Below the pieces are notes generated by a model. It had not been told where the DNA came from, searched no databases, and saw only the letters and a program-made list of their open reading frames with translations. From contig CAITIQ010000473.1 in NCBI GenBank assembly GCA_903892415.1, forward strand, positions 1 through 64,000: a stretch of DNA of 64,000 nt. The letters are read 5' to 3'. Below are positions 1-9,805 of this stretch, piece by piece; position 1 is the stretch's first letter; the number at the start of each line of letters is the position of its first letter. Both the position numbers and the translations under genes were made by a program. The stretch comes from an uncultured delta proteobacterium (lineage in GTDB: Bacteria; Myxococcota_A; Polyangia; Polyangiales; Polyangiaceae).

Positions 1-2
1 GT

Positions 3-3000
3 ACCTTCGACGTTGATCCCAACGCCAATCTCTCGATTCTAACGACCATCACCGATCCAGGGATGGCGGTCGGAAACACCAGGCTCACGGCGCTCAATAA
101 CCCCGCCGGTTCGAGTTTCACCCCAGCGCTCAATACCGCGCAGGCCGCACCCTGGAGCAGCACCTTCTCCTGGACGCCCAACCTAGCTCAGGCTGGAACG
201 ACTCGCATCGTGACGGTCAACTACACCAATCCCATCAACCTCACCGGCACTTGCTTCTTGGTGATCACCGTCCCGGCCTGCGCAAACTTTGGTGATGCGT
301 GCAGCGTCGGAGTCGGCGCCTGCCAGGCAAACGGAACCAACGTGTGCCAAGGCAACACCACCGTTTGCTCGGCGACTCCCGGTACGCCCACCGCCGAGAT
401 CTGCGACGGCGCAGATAACAACTGCAACGGTCAAACCAACGAAGGCTTCAACGTCGGAGCGGCCTGCGATACCGGCTTGGATGGCGTTTGCGGTCCGGGC
501 AGCTTGGCCTGTGCAGGCCCCAACGCGACGGCTTGCGTCAGCACCACCGGGCCGAGCGCCGAACAATGCGCTGACCTCGTGGACTCCAACTGCGACGGCC
601 TCCCGAGTGAGGGTTGCCCCGGCGACAGCGACGGCGACGGCATCACCGACGCCAACGAGGTCCTCATCGGCACCAACCCGAACGACGCTGACTCCGACGA
701 CGACGGTGTGCCCGACGGTCAAGAGCCGCTCGTAGGCGAAGACAGCGACGGCGACGGGCTGATCAACGGCCTCGATCCCGACAGCGACAACGACGGTCTC
801 TACGACGGCACCGAGCTCGGCTTCGACTGCAACTTGGCTGCGACCAACAACGCCGCCGGTCATTGTCGCGCCGACGCCGACACCGGCTTCACCACCACCA
901 ACCCGCTCGACAGCGACACCGACAACGGCGGCGTCTCCGATGGCCAGGAAGACCTGAATCGCAACGGCATCGTCGACGGCGGGGAGACTAACCCGGTCGC
1001 TGGTAACGGCGCCGACGATCTCGTGAACTCACCGGATACGGATGGCGACGGCTTGCTCGACTCGTTCGAGAACGCCATCGGAACCGACCCCAACGACGGC
1101 GACAGCGATGACGACGGCGTGCTCGACGGTGACGAGCCGAACCCGGTCGACGACAGCGACGGCGACGGGCTGATCAATGCGCTCGACCCCGACAGCGACA
1201 ACGACCTGCTCTTCGACGGCACCGAGCTCGGACTCGATTGCAACGATCCGGACACCGACGCGAGCGCAGGTAACTGCATTGCAGACGGTGATGCCGGCGC
1301 GACCACCACCAGCCCGCTCGTCGCTGATAGCGATGGCGGTTCAGTGATCGACGGTCTCGAGGACGACGATCGCGACGGTGTGTTCGACGGAGTAAACAGT
1401 ACCGAGACGAATGCGACCTCCGGCAACGGCGCCGACGATTTGCCGAACCCAGCGAACGACGCCGACGGCGACGGCCTCTCCGACGCCGACGAGGCAGCTG
1501 CTGGCACCGATCCGAACGATGCGGATTCGGACGACGACGGCGTGATCGATGGTCTCGAGCCGCTCTGGAACGTCGATTCGGACGGCGACGGTTTGATCAA
1601 TGCGCTCGATCCGGATAGCGACAACGACGGTCTCTACGACGGCACCGAGCTCGGCTTCAATTGCTCCAATCCGGCGACCGATGTCGCGCTCGGTCACTGC
1701 ATCCCCGACGGGGACAACGGCGCCACGCGCACCAACCCGCTCGACGCCGACAGCGACAACGGCGGGGTTCGCGACGGTCAGGAAGACCTCAACCGCAACG
1801 GCGTTGTCGACGCTGGCGAGACCGACCCGACGGCTGGTCACGCTGCCGACGATGTCGACACCGATAGCGACAACGACGGCATCACCAACGCCGCTGAAGC
1901 TGTGCTTGGCACCGATCCGAACGACGCTGATTCGGACGACGACGGCGTACTCGACGGTGACGAGGCCAACCTGGCCGATGACACCGACGGCGACGGCCTG
2001 ATCAACGCGCTCGACCCCGACAGCGACAACGACCTCTTGTTCGACGGCACCGAGGTCGGCAACGATTGCAGCAATCCGGCGACCGACGCGTCGGCGGGGA
2101 CCTGCATCGCCGACGCTGACAACGGCGCAACCACCACCAGCATGGTCGACGCTGATAGCGACGACGGCTCGGTGATCGACGGCCTCGAGGACGACAACCA
2201 CAACGGCGTCGTCGATGCCGGCGAGTCCAACCCGGTCGCTGGCAACGGCGCTGACGACCTCACCAACGACGCCGACGGCGACGGTATCAACGACCAAGAC
2301 GAGACCGACGCTGGCACCGACCCGAACGACGCCGACAGCGATGACGATGGCATCATCGACGGTCTCGAGCCGCAATGGGACGAGGACTTCGACGGCGATG
2401 GTCTGATCAACGCGCTCGATCCGGACAGCGACAACGACGGTCTCTACGACGGCACCGAGGTGGGCAACGATTGCTCGAACCCCGCGACCAACGTAGCGGC
2501 AGGACATTGCATCGCCGATGGTGATGCTGGCGCGACCAAGACCAACCCGCTCGACCCCGACAGCGATGACGGTGGCGTGCCCGACGGCCAGGAAGATCTC
2601 GACCGAGACGGCGTTTACGAGCCGGCCGACGGCGAGACCAACCCCACCGCCGGCAACGGCGCGGATGACAACGACACCGACACCGACAATGACGGCCTGA
2701 CCGACGTCTTCGAGACCGAGATCGGCTCCAACCCGAACGACGCTGATAGCGACGATGACGGCGTGCTCGACGGTGCTGAGGCCAACCCGGCCGACGACAC
2801 CGACGGCGACGGCGATATCAACGTGCTCGACCCCGACAGCGACGATGACGGCCTGTTCGACGGTACCGAGGTTGGCAACGATTGCGACGACCCAGCGACG
2901 GACGCAGCCGCTGGCAATTGCATCGCCGACGTCGACAACGGCGCGACCACCACCAGCATGGTGGACGCCGACAGCGACAATGGCGGCGTGATCGACGGCG

Positions 3001-3776
3001 ACGAAGACACGAACCACAACGGCGTGGTCGATGGCATCGAGACGGATCCGACCGCTGGCAACGGCGACGACGATCAGGACGACGACTTCGACAACGACGG
3101 CATCGACAACGCGACCGAACTCGAGATCGGCACCGACCCGGGCGACGCCGACAGCGACGATGACGGCGTGATCGACGGCGATGAGCCCTCGTTCGACCAA
3201 GACACCGACGGTGACGGTCAGATCAACGCTCTCGACCCCGACAGCGATGACGACGGTCTCTTCGATGGCACCGAGCTCGGCCTCGATTGTGCGAATGGCG
3301 CTACCGACGTGGACGCAGGCAACTGCATCCCGGACGGTGACGAGGGCACGACCAAGACCGATCCGCTCAACGCCGATACCGACGGCGGCTCAGTGCCCGA
3401 CGGTACCGAGGACACCAACCTCAACGGCGTCGTCGACGCTGGCGAGCGGGACCCGAACAACCAAGCCGACGACGTGACCACTCCGCCGGAATGCCTCACC
3501 GACGCTGATTGTGGTGATCTCACCTCGGCTCGCATCTGCGAGGCGGCGGTGTGCATCGATGGTTGCCGTGGCAACGGCGGCAACGGTTGTCCCGACGGTC
3601 TGGTTTGCAGCACCGACAACACCGACCCCGGTGAGTGTGTGGAGCCCGATGACACCGAGGTCTTCGCTGAAGGCAACGGCGTCCTGTGCACCACGTCACG
3701 AGCAAGCAACGACAACGCCTGGAGCCTGCTCGCAGTGCTCGGCTTGGCGCTGGCATGGGCAAGGCGCCGTCGCTAA
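3..3776 (+). CDS. Thrombospondin type 3 repeat surface protein with MYXO-CTERM-like tail, 5' end outside window
   Basis: The reading frame is open from the left edge, so the true start and signal peptide lie upstream; the first internal ATG is at 63. An early region (about 290-620) has paired-cysteine MopE-like metal-binding motifs such as CDGADNNCNG. The bulk is seven copies of a repeat of roughly 136 residues rich in DxDxDG calcium-binding motifs of the thrombospondin type 3 kind. A Cys-rich segment (about 3490-3640) follows. The tail has a Cys, a hydrophobic stretch and a final RRRR, matching the tripartite MYXO-CTERM sorting signal of myxobacterial surface proteins. Expected role (inference): a calcium-stiffened cell-surface stalk or adhesin. 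Its stop overlaps the start of the next gene. Confidence 0.85.
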   Translation, partial: TFDVDPNANLSILTTITDPGMAVGNTRLTALNNPAGSSFTPALNTAQAAPWSSTFSWTPNLAQAGTTRIVTVNYTNPINLTGTCFLVITVPACANFGDACSVGVGACQANGTNVCQGNTTVCSATPGTPTAEICDGADNNCNGQTNEGFNVGAACDTGLDGVCGPGSLACAGPNATACVSTTGPSAEQCADLVDSNCDGLPSEGCPGDSDGDGITDANEVLIGTNPNDADSDDDGVPDGQEPLVGEDSDGDGLINGLDPDSDNDGLYDGTELGFDCNLAATNNAAGHCRADADTGFTTTNPLDSDTDNGGVSDGQEDLNRNGIVDGGETNPVAGNGADDLVNSPDTDGDGLLDSFENAIGTDPNDGDSDDDGVLDGDEPNPVDDSDGDGLINALDPDSDNDLLFDGTELGLDCNDPDTDASAGNCIADGDAGATTTSPLVADSDGGSVIDGLEDDDRDGVFDGVNSTETNATSGNGADDLPNPANDADGDGLSDADEAAAGTDPNDADSDDDGVIDGLEPLWNVDSDGDGLINALDPDSDNDGLYDGTELGFNCSNPATDVALGHCIPDGDNGATRTNPLDADSDNGGVRDGQEDLNRNGVVDAGETDPTAGHAADDVDTDSDNDGITNAAEAVLGTDPNDADSDDDGVLDGDEANLADDTDGDGLINALDPDSDNDLLFDGTEVGNDCSNPATDASAGTCIADADNGATTTSMVDADSDDGSVIDGLEDDNHNGVVDAGESNPVAGNGADDLTNDADGDGINDQDETDAGTDPNDADSDDDGIIDGLEPQWDEDFDGDGLINALDPDSDNDGLYDGTEVGNDCSNPATNVAAGHCIADGDAGATKTNPLDPDSDDGGVPDGQEDLDRDGVYEPADGETNPTAGNGADDNDTDTDNDGLTDVFETEIGSNPNDADSDDDGVLDGAEANPADDTDGDGDINVLDPDSDDDGLFDGTEVGNDCDDPATDAAAGNCIADVDNGATTTSMVDADSDNGGVIDGDEDTNHNGVVDGIETDPTAGNGDDDQDDDFDNDGIDNATELEIGTDPGDADSDDDGVIDGDEPSFDQDTDGDGQINALDPDSDDDGLFDGTELGLDCANGATDVDAGNCIPDGDEGTTKTDPLNADTDGGSVPDGTEDTNLNGVVDAGERDPNNQADDVTTPPECLTDADCGDLTSARICEAAVCIDGCRGNGGNGCPDGLVCSTDNTDPGECVEPDDTEVFAEGNGVLCTTSRASNDNAWSLLAVLGLALAWARRRR
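628..3480 (+). repeat. Seven tandem super-repeats of about 400-420 bp in the TSP3 protein
   Basis: The GT(D/N)PNDADSDDDG-type motif recurs near 673, 1087, 1507, 1909, 2317, 2731 and 3133, giving a period of 402-420 bases. Each unit also carries a DPDSDNDGLYDGTE block, a single Cys pair and an NGADD spacer. The copies are diverged at the DNA level but keep the same order of sub-motifs, which indicates expansion by unequal crossing over followed by drift. Confidence 0.85.
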
Positions 3777-5776
3777 CGGCTAGCCTGGTCTGGAACACGC
3801 TCACGACCGCCCTCATGGCGGTCGTGGCGTGTTCCGAGCCGGAGCCTCTGCTTCCCCCGTCGGGAGCGGTGGACGGGTGCGTCAACGGCCAGAAAGATGA
3901 AGCCGAGAGTGACGTCGACTGCGGTGGGATCTGCGCTCGTTGTATCGACGGGCTAGCCTGCGAAACGCCTTTCGATTGCAACTCGGGGGTGTGCGCCGAT
4001 GGGCTGTGCAGTGCGCCTTCGTGCTTCGATGGTCTCAAGGACGGCGATGAGTCCGATGTGGACTGCGGTCACGCGTGTCCGCAACGTTGTGATGCGGGGG
4101 CTAGCTGTGACAGCGCTGACGATTGCGCTGCAGCGGTCTGTGTCGAGGGAGTTTGCGCCGTTTCGCGCTGCGATGATGGTGCCCGCAACGGCGATGAAGC
4201 CGACGTGGATTGTGGTGGTAGCTGCTCGCCTTGCGCTACTGGGCAAGTATGCGAAGCGCCCGCCGATTGTGAAAGCACGCTGTGCGTGGAGGGCGCGTGT
4301 GTCGAAGCGAGCTGCGCCGACCAGCTGCAGAACGGCGATGAAGCCGACGTGGATTGTGGTGTCGCCTGCCAACGTGGCTGCGGACCAGGAAAGAGCTGCG
4401 GCAGCGCAGCGGACTGCGCTGGCGGGAGCTGCGTGAATTCGATTTGCCTCGCGAGCTGCTTCGATGGCTACGCTTCCGGAGGCGAAAGCGACGTTGATTG
4501 TGGTGGGCCGTGCGTAGCGTGCGATACAGGCGAGAGCTGCTCGCAAGTGAGCGACTGCGTGGGTGGTATTTGTGAGCTTGCGCTGTGCGCTGCGAGTTGC
4601 AGCGACCAGCAGCTGAGCTCGAGCTTGGGCGAGACCGACGTTGATTGCGGCGGCAATTGCAGCGGCTGTGCGCTGGGCGCTCAATGCAGCGTGGCCTCCG
4701 ACTGCCTCTCGGGCAGCTGCCTCAACGGCGCTTGTATCCCCGCTGCATCGTGTAGCAACGCCCTGCTCGACAGCAATGAGTCCGACGTCGACTGCGGTGG
4801 CTCTTGCCCACCGTGCGCGACGGGCCTTGCATGCGCGGAGCACCCTGATTGCGTCGGTGAACTGTGCCTCGCTGCCGTTTGCGCCGAGGGCAATTGCACA
4901 GACGGCGTCGCGAACGGTGAGGAGACCGCGCTCGACTGTGGTGGCGACTGCGAACCGTGCGCGGTGGGCGCGCAATGCAGCGTTTCGAGCGATTGCCTCT
5001 CGCTGCAGTGCCAGTCGGGGATCTGTTTCCCAGCGACCTGCTTCGACGACCTCAAGAACGGTGAAGAATCGGCTGTCGATTGTGGCGGCGACGCGTGTGA
5101 ACCTTGCGCCGACGGCCAGGCTTGTCAGACCTCAAGCGACTGCGCCTCTCTGCACTGTGAGAGCGGTAGCTGCATTCCGGCGGCCTGCGACGATGGCATC
5201 GCGAACGGAGCCGAGACGGCTACTGATTGCGGCGGAGCCTGCGCGCGTTGCGCCGATGGCGGCGGCTGTCTCGAGAGCGCTGATTGCGTGAGTAAGGTGT
5301 GCTCGGGCGACCCAAAGTTGTGTCAGGTCCCGTCTTGTTCCGACAGCGCGAAGAACGGCGATGAGACGGCCTTCAACTGCGGCGGGTCATGCAGCCCATG
5401 TCCACCGCTTTACCCGTGCCTTATCAACTCGGACTGCCTTGGCGGCGCGTGCCAAGCGGGCATCTGTCAGCCGACCTGCGAGGACGGCGCGCTCAACGGC
5501 GCTGAGGCCGATCGCGATTGCGGCGGCCCTTGCGCGCCTTGCAGACCCAATCGCGATTGCTTCGATGATGGTGACTGCACGACCGCCATTTGTTCGTATG
5601 CAGGGCACGGCCTTCATTGCCAACCTTTGAACTCTTGCTCCAATGGCCAACAGGACGGCAGTGAAACCGACGTCGACTGTGGTGGCCCTTTTTGCGGTTG
5701 GTGCACCGCCAACGACTCGTGTCTGGTGGACGATGACTGCCAGGGCACCCAATGTGAAGTGGGCGTCTGTCAGTAG
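3755..5776 (+). CDS. Cysteine-rich repeat lipoprotein (13 repeats)
   Basis: The start is set at ATG 3755 because it gives a lipoprotein signal peptide with lipobox VVAC (Cys26); an in-frame start farther upstream lies inside the previous gene. The mature protein is almost entirely 13 tandem repeats of about 45-50 residues with the pattern C-DG-x-NG-x-E-(S/T)DVDCGG-x-C-x2-C followed by C-x5-DC-x3-C-x4-C. Such repeats are frequent in secreted myxobacterial proteins and are expected to be disulfide-bonded. The start overlaps the end of the TSP3 gene by 22 bases, so the two are probably translated from one message. No catalytic domain is visible. Likely an outer-surface structural lipoprotein; function unknown. 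Confidence 0.8.
   Translation: MGKAPSLTASLVWNTLTTALMAVVACSEPEPLLPPSGAVDGCVNGQKDEAESDVDCGGICARCIDGLACETPFDCNSGVCADGLCSAPSCFDGLKDGDESDVDCGHACPQRCDAGASCDSADDCAAAVCVEGVCAVSRCDDGARNGDEADVDCGGSCSPCATGQVCEAPADCESTLCVEGACVEASCADQLQNGDEADVDCGVACQRGCGPGKSCGSAADCAGGSCVNSICLASCFDGYASGGESDVDCGGPCVACDTGESCSQVSDCVGGICELALCAASCSDQQLSSSLGETDVDCGGNCSGCALGAQCSVASDCLSGSCLNGACIPAASCSNALLDSNESDVDCGGSCPPCATGLACAEHPDCVGELCLAAVCAEGNCTDGVANGEETALDCGGDCEPCAVGAQCSVSSDCLSLQCQSGICFPATCFDDLKNGEESAVDCGGDACEPCADGQACQTSSDCASLHCESGSCIPAACDDGIANGAETATDCGGACARCADGGGCLESADCVSKVCSGDPKLCQVPSCSDSAKNGDETAFNCGGSCSPCPPLYPCLINSDCLGGACQAGICQPTCEDGALNGAEADRDCGGPCAPCRPNRDCFDDGDCTTAICSYAGHGLHCQPLNSCSNGQQDGSETDVDCGGPFCGWCTANDSCLVDDDCQGTQCEVGVCQ
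3877..5776 (+). repeat. Thirteen DCGG cysteine-rich protein repeats
   Basis: Thirteen imperfect units of about 135-155 bases encode the DVDCGG-centred cysteine motif. One unit reads DCGH, one DCGV and one NCGG in place of DCGG. Spacing is nearly constant, which points to tandem duplication. Confidence 0.8.
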
Positions 5777-5792
5777 CGGCGTCCGTCGTAGC

Positions 5793-6263
5793 TCAGCGCG
5801 GGCAGGCGAGCGGCTTCTGATCGTTCGGCACCGAGGCTCCCGCCATCAACTTCGCTACGCGCGCCTGCTCCTTCTCCAGCAAGGCTTTGTCCTCCCAGGG
5901 GAACTCCCCGCCGGTGGTCTCGCCGAGTTCGTTGCCGTCGAGGTCGAAAACCAGGTTGCCCATATCCGCGATGTTGCGTGAGGGCGTTACGTTGAGTCGT
6001 GTCGGCTTGCCCTCGGCAAAGGCGATGAAGATCTTCGAACTATCGTCGACGTACTTCGCTTTGCAAACCTTCTCGAGGGCGCTCGCTGAAACCAGGCTCT
6101 TGAGCGGCGATTCGCTGGGAGTCCCGTTGGCGCTGATGGAGGTGGTAGCGGTCGCGACGGCGCTCGGCTCTGAAGTGGATGTGGCGGTCGCTGCCGTGGG
6201 GCTGCCCGAACTGCAAGCTGTGAGCGTCAGTACAATCGAGAGGAGTAGAGAGGCGCGGTTCAT
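5793..6263 (-). CDS. Small lipoprotein of unknown function
   Basis: The start at 6263 (MNRASLLLSIVLTLTAC) is chosen over an upstream in-frame ATG because it opens a signal peptide with lipobox LTAC. The roughly 156-residue product has a Ser/Thr/Ala-rich linker after the lipidated Cys and then a compact domain with two further Cys residues (KVCKAKY and the C-terminal ACPR), which could form a disulfide. I do not recognise the domain. It is convergent with the repeat lipoprotein on the plus strand, 16 bases away, and lies downstream of the GGDEF gene on the same strand. Confidence 0.7.
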   Translation of the reverse strand: MNRASLLLSIVLTLTACSSGSPTAATATSTSEPSAVATATTSISANGTPSESPLKSLVSASALEKVCKAKYVDDSSKIFIAFAEGKPTRLNVTPSRNIADMGNLVFDLDGNELGETTGGEFPWEDKALLEKEQARVAKLMAGASVPNDQKPLACPR

Positions 6264-6339
6264 ACAGCTTTGACGTCCCGCGCCACCGAAGGATCTAAAG
6301 TGCGAACGATGTTCGCCCGGAAGGTTGTTCAGGAGCCCC

Positions 6340-7851
6340 TCACTTCCCCTCCAACTCGCGGGTGGCCTCGTCTTCGTCGGCAAAGACGAGGGGAGCATTC
6401 CCACTCCCGAGGCTGGCCCGACCCCGGCCGGCCGCCTTGGCCTCGTAAAGGTTCTTGTCGGCGAGCCCGAACAGATCGTCGGGGTAGTCCGAGTCCTCGG
6501 GGAAGGACGCTGTTCCGAGGCTGAGCGAGACGCCCCTACGGTGAGCCGTCACGCCGATGCGTCGCGCGACCTGCGCCGCCTCGAGTGCACCCGCATCCGG
6601 CAACAGCACCACGAACTCATCGCCGCCGAAGCGCGCGGCAACATCGTGAGCGCGCAGCGTGCCGCTCAGGATCTTGCCTACGTTGCGCAGCACCCGGTCA
6701 CCGCCCTCATGGCCTTCCTTGTGATTGACCTCACGGAAATCATCGAGGTCGATCACGAGCAGCGATAGCGAAGACTTTCCGCGTTGTGCGCGCGAGCGTT
6801 CGTGGGTGAAACGAGACTCAAACTCGCGTCGGTTCAAGAGACCGGTGAGGACGTCGGTGCGGGCCAGCTGCTGAACCTCCTTGAGCAGCCGAAGCGTCTC
6901 CCACGCGAGACCTCCATGCTCGACGAAGTTCCCCAGGTTGCGGACCAGCTCGGGGTCGATCGGCTCGTCGGAGAACTTACGGTCGGCGTAGACCATTCCG
7001 AGCATGTGCTCCTGCACGACTACCGGAGCGAGTACGAACCACCGGGGCGCCGCGAGGCTGCGCAGCCCTTCACATTCTGGGCCGCTCATACGGTCGAATA
7101 CGCGCGCGCCTTGAACTGCTTGTGCAGCTTCCGCTTTACGGTTCAGCGCCGCTTTGCGGACGAGCTCACCGAAGCGACCCACGGTTGAACCGACCGCGAG
7201 CTGTTTCTCGAAGGGGATGGCCTGCTCTTCGAGCGACTCCCAGGTCCGGTGCGCCTCGGCGTCGTCCGCTGGGCCGATGCCGAGCTGCCCTTGGAAGCCG
7301 TCTCGCCCGTCGCTCACAAACAGCGCCGCGCGATGAAACCCGAGTCCCGAGCCAGCCGTGATCGCCCCAAGAAAGGTGGCCAGCGCGTGCTCGAGCGGAT
7401 CTTCCAACGCCGACCTACGCGTCTTTGGACCGGCCGCCGAGTGATCCAACATCACGCCCAAGGCGGAGTGCAGGGCATCGAGTCGCGCCAATTCTCCGAA
7501 GGCGCTGTGAGCGATCCCGACCAGTTCGTGCGGAGTAAGCAGTCGAGCGGCGACGTCGTTGATCAAGCGATCGAGCGGCTGGCCCAAGCTCTCCCAAGCG
7601 ATCTCGAGCGTGGTTGCGCCCCGAACGAATGCCACCGAGGTGGCGTCTCCGCCCACCGTCTGTTCCAGCAAGAGGTGCGTCGGCTCGAGCGAGGCGAGCT
7701 TCAGCAGCTTCGGCAAGGTCTTATGGAAGTGTGCGTCCGCACCAAGGTTGACCCGCAGCGTTGCCGGTCCGATCCGTCGCCAGAGTCGGCGCACCGACTC
7801 AGAAACGTTTGCAATGCGGACGGCGCGATCGAAGTCCGGAGGAGGGGGCAC
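6340..7851 (-). CDS. GAF-GGDEF diguanylate cyclase
   Basis: 503 residues. The C-terminal GGDEF domain (about 330-490) starts with TDVLTGLLNRREF and has an intact active site, GGDEF at 409-413. An RAHD allosteric I-site (400-403) sits exactly five residues before it, so feedback inhibition by c-di-GMP is expected. Residues about 150-325 resemble a GAF sensor domain (LAPVVVQEHMLGMVYADRKF). The first 150 residues are not recognised. No membrane segment is seen, so the enzyme should be cytoplasmic. It lies 83 bases downstream of a Ser/Thr kinase gene on the same strand, suggesting co-transcription and a link between phosphorylation and c-di-GMP signalling. Confidence 0.9.
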   Translation of the reverse strand: MPPPPDFDRAVRIANVSESVRRLWRRIGPATLRVNLGADAHFHKTLPKLLKLASLEPTHLLLEQTVGGDATSVAFVRGATTLEIAWESLGQPLDRLINDVAARLLTPHELVGIAHSAFGELARLDALHSALGVMLDHSAAGPKTRRSALEDPLEHALATFLGAITAGSGLGFHRAALFVSDGRDGFQGQLGIGPADDAEAHRTWESLEEQAIPFEKQLAVGSTVGRFGELVRKAALNRKAEAAQAVQGARVFDRMSGPECEGLRSLAAPRWFVLAPVVVQEHMLGMVYADRKFSDEPIDPELVRNLGNFVEHGGLAWETLRLLKEVQQLARTDVLTGLLNRREFESRFTHERSRAQRGKSSLSLLVIDLDDFREVNHKEGHEGGDRVLRNVGKILSGTLRAHDVAARFGGDEFVVLLPDAGALEAAQVARRIGVTAHRRGVSLSLGTASFPEDSDYPDDLFGLADKNLYEAKAAGRGRASLGSGNAPLVFADEDEATRELEGK

Positions 7852-7934
7852 GGAGCACCATCATGTTCCGCAATCGGGTATCGGCCAAGAGACGTGCCGA
7901 AAGTCTTCCCCCGACGGGAGGATGCACCACGAGG

Positions 7935-9764
7935 CTAAACCACGAACCCCGAATACACGCGTGAGGCGGCGTCCAGCAGCAAGTCGAGTCCACGCGGCTC
8001 GAAGCGGGCGACGCCATCTCGCGCGAGGATACAGAACCCCGTTCGGAACTCGAGCGAGCCGGTGAATCCGCTCTGCATCAGATATTGGCGAACCGGAATC
8101 GGCAAGGCCGCGTGGGCTTCTTCGGGTGACGGCCCTGCAAGATCGAAGCGCTGTTCGAGCCACGGATCCCCGATCAAGAAGGGCCGGCTAACATTGACGA
8201 GGCTATCGAGCATCTTGAGCCCCTTGGCCATGCCATCCGCTAGACCGCTGGCTTGCTTCGAGCGCAGGGCGCAGCGGTAACGCAGCCTGGGCGAATGAAC
8301 GACCGCGATCACCAGCCGGTCCTCGCTGACCGTTTTGCGAAAGGCCTCGTCGACAGCCACCTCGGTCAGCAGGAGCTCGCCATCGGGTAGTGCCAAGCGA
8401 GCCTCGCGGCCGACCAGGACGATGCGGCCCAAGTGATGAAGCGAGCCCGCGGCGAAGTAAGGTCGCGGATCGCCGACGGCGCGCAGCTCCATATGGCGGT
8501 AGTTGGCCCAGGCCAAGAGCTGCGGATCGTGGGGGGCTTGGTGGTAACCAACAGCCTGCGGCGCTTGCTGAAAGGCCGCGGGCGGGGCCGAGCTCGAGGC
8601 GGCCGAGTGCGCGTGGCTTTGCGGCTGCGCTCGCGGAGGTGTCACGTTGAAGCTCTCGGCGGGCGGGCGGCTGTAGTTGGCAGCGATCACCGGAGGTGTG
8701 GTGACGGCAAATGCAAGCTCACTCGAAAGCGGGGTTCCGGCGTGCGCAGTCATGACTGAAGCGTCGGTTGGAACCGTCTTCTGCACTGCGAGAGGATGGG
8801 CTTGTGGAGGTGAAACCGGCGCGACCGAGGCTGCGGCGGCTGAACTCTGGCTTCTCTCTCCCAACGCATTGACCAACGCCTGGAAGGCCTCTGACGCGCT
8901 CCCGAAGCGCTTGGTCGCGTCCAGGTGGAGACAGCGCGCCATCCACGGGTCCAGCCCGGCCGGCAGCTGATACCCCGCCTCCAAGCCGCGACGCGAGGGA
9001 AGGGGAGGGGGCTCGAGCACGATCTTGACGGGCAGCTCCGCCAGCGTAGTTGCGCCCCAAAGGGCCCCGGATTGGGCGCCCGTCAGCATCTCGAAGACCA
9101 CTAGCCCCATCGCCCAAATGTCGGTGGCCGCTGAGACCGCGCTGGCGATCGCAATGCCGCGTTGCTCACCGATGGCACGCCACGCTGGCCCGAGTTGTTC
9201 CGGTGCTGAGTACGCCGGTGTACCAACGTGCGTCGACGATTGCTGGGTGGTTTCGGCCAGCTTGGCGATACCAAAGTCGAGGATTTTGAGCGTCGGAACG
9301 GACTTGCGCGACTTGCACAAGAACAGATTCTGCGGCTTCAAATCACGGTGAAAGACGCCTGCAACATGGGCTTGCTCCAGGCCCTCGGCCAGCTGCTCAG
9401 TCAGCGCCAACGTATCGCTCAGTGACAGCGCGCCCTGCTTTCGAATGCGAGCGTCGAGCGGCTCCCCCTCGAGCAGCTCCATCGCCATGAATGGCAGCCC
9501 CAGCCCTTCGTCGATACCAGCGTCGAGCACGTCGACGATGTGCTCACTGCGCCCGATGCGCGCGCAGACCCGAGCCTCTCGCACGAACATCTCGCGCACT
9601 TCCTGGTCCCCGGCGAACTCGGGCCGGACCACCTTCAGCGCGACCGTTCGGTCGGTTTCGGTGTGGACGGCGCGGTACACCGTCGCCATACCGCCTTCCC
9701 CCAGCAGCGAGTCAATGCGGTAGCGCGCGCCACAAATGTGGCCTTTCTCAATCGCGAGCGTCAC
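7935..9764 (-). CDS. Eukaryote-like Ser/Thr protein kinase with unrecognised C-terminal region
   Basis: 609 residues. The kinase domain (about 15-290) is complete: glycine loop LGEGGMATVY, ATP lysine K44 (VALK), catalytic loop HRDLKPQN (D141, N146) and DFG at 163-165. A Pro/Ala/Gln-rich linker (about 300-420) is followed by about 190 residues that match no domain I know. I see no convincing transmembrane helix, unlike many kinases of this group, so it is likely cytoplasmic. Downstream on the same strand is the GGDEF gene. The substrate is unknown. Confidence 0.88.
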   Translation of the reverse strand: MTLAIEKGHICGARYRIDSLLGEGGMATVYRAVHTETDRTVALKVVRPEFAGDQEVREMFVREARVCARIGRSEHIVDVLDAGIDEGLGLPFMAMELLEGEPLDARIRKQGALSLSDTLALTEQLAEGLEQAHVAGVFHRDLKPQNLFLCKSRKSVPTLKILDFGIAKLAETTQQSSTHVGTPAYSAPEQLGPAWRAIGEQRGIAIASAVSAATDIWAMGLVVFEMLTGAQSGALWGATTLAELPVKIVLEPPPLPSRRGLEAGYQLPAGLDPWMARCLHLDATKRFGSASEAFQALVNALGERSQSSAAAASVAPVSPPQAHPLAVQKTVPTDASVMTAHAGTPLSSELAFAVTTPPVIAANYSRPPAESFNVTPPRAQPQSHAHSAASSSAPPAAFQQAPQAVGYHQAPHDPQLLAWANYRHMELRAVGDPRPYFAAGSLHHLGRIVLVGREARLALPDGELLLTEVAVDEAFRKTVSEDRLVIAVVHSPRLRYRCALRSKQASGLADGMAKGLKMLDSLVNVSRPFLIGDPWLEQRFDLAGPSPEEAHAALPIPVRQYLMQSGFTGSLEFRTGFCILARDGVARFEPRGLDLLLDAASRVYSGFVV

Positions 9765-9805
9765 GGTCGCGCGAGCTTAGCACTCAACGCCCGCGCGACG
9801 ACGGC

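Noticed and set aside
1341-3200. A long minus-strand frame across the TSP3 repeats
   Set aside because: It is the antisense shadow of a repetitive, GC-rich coding sequence: Val/Ala-rich, with no domain, and without a start or ribosome site.
7852-7934. Search for tRNA or small RNA genes in this and other intergenic gaps
   Set aside because: No TpsiC-like or cloverleaf pattern was seen in any gap; gaps are short and mostly promoter-sized.
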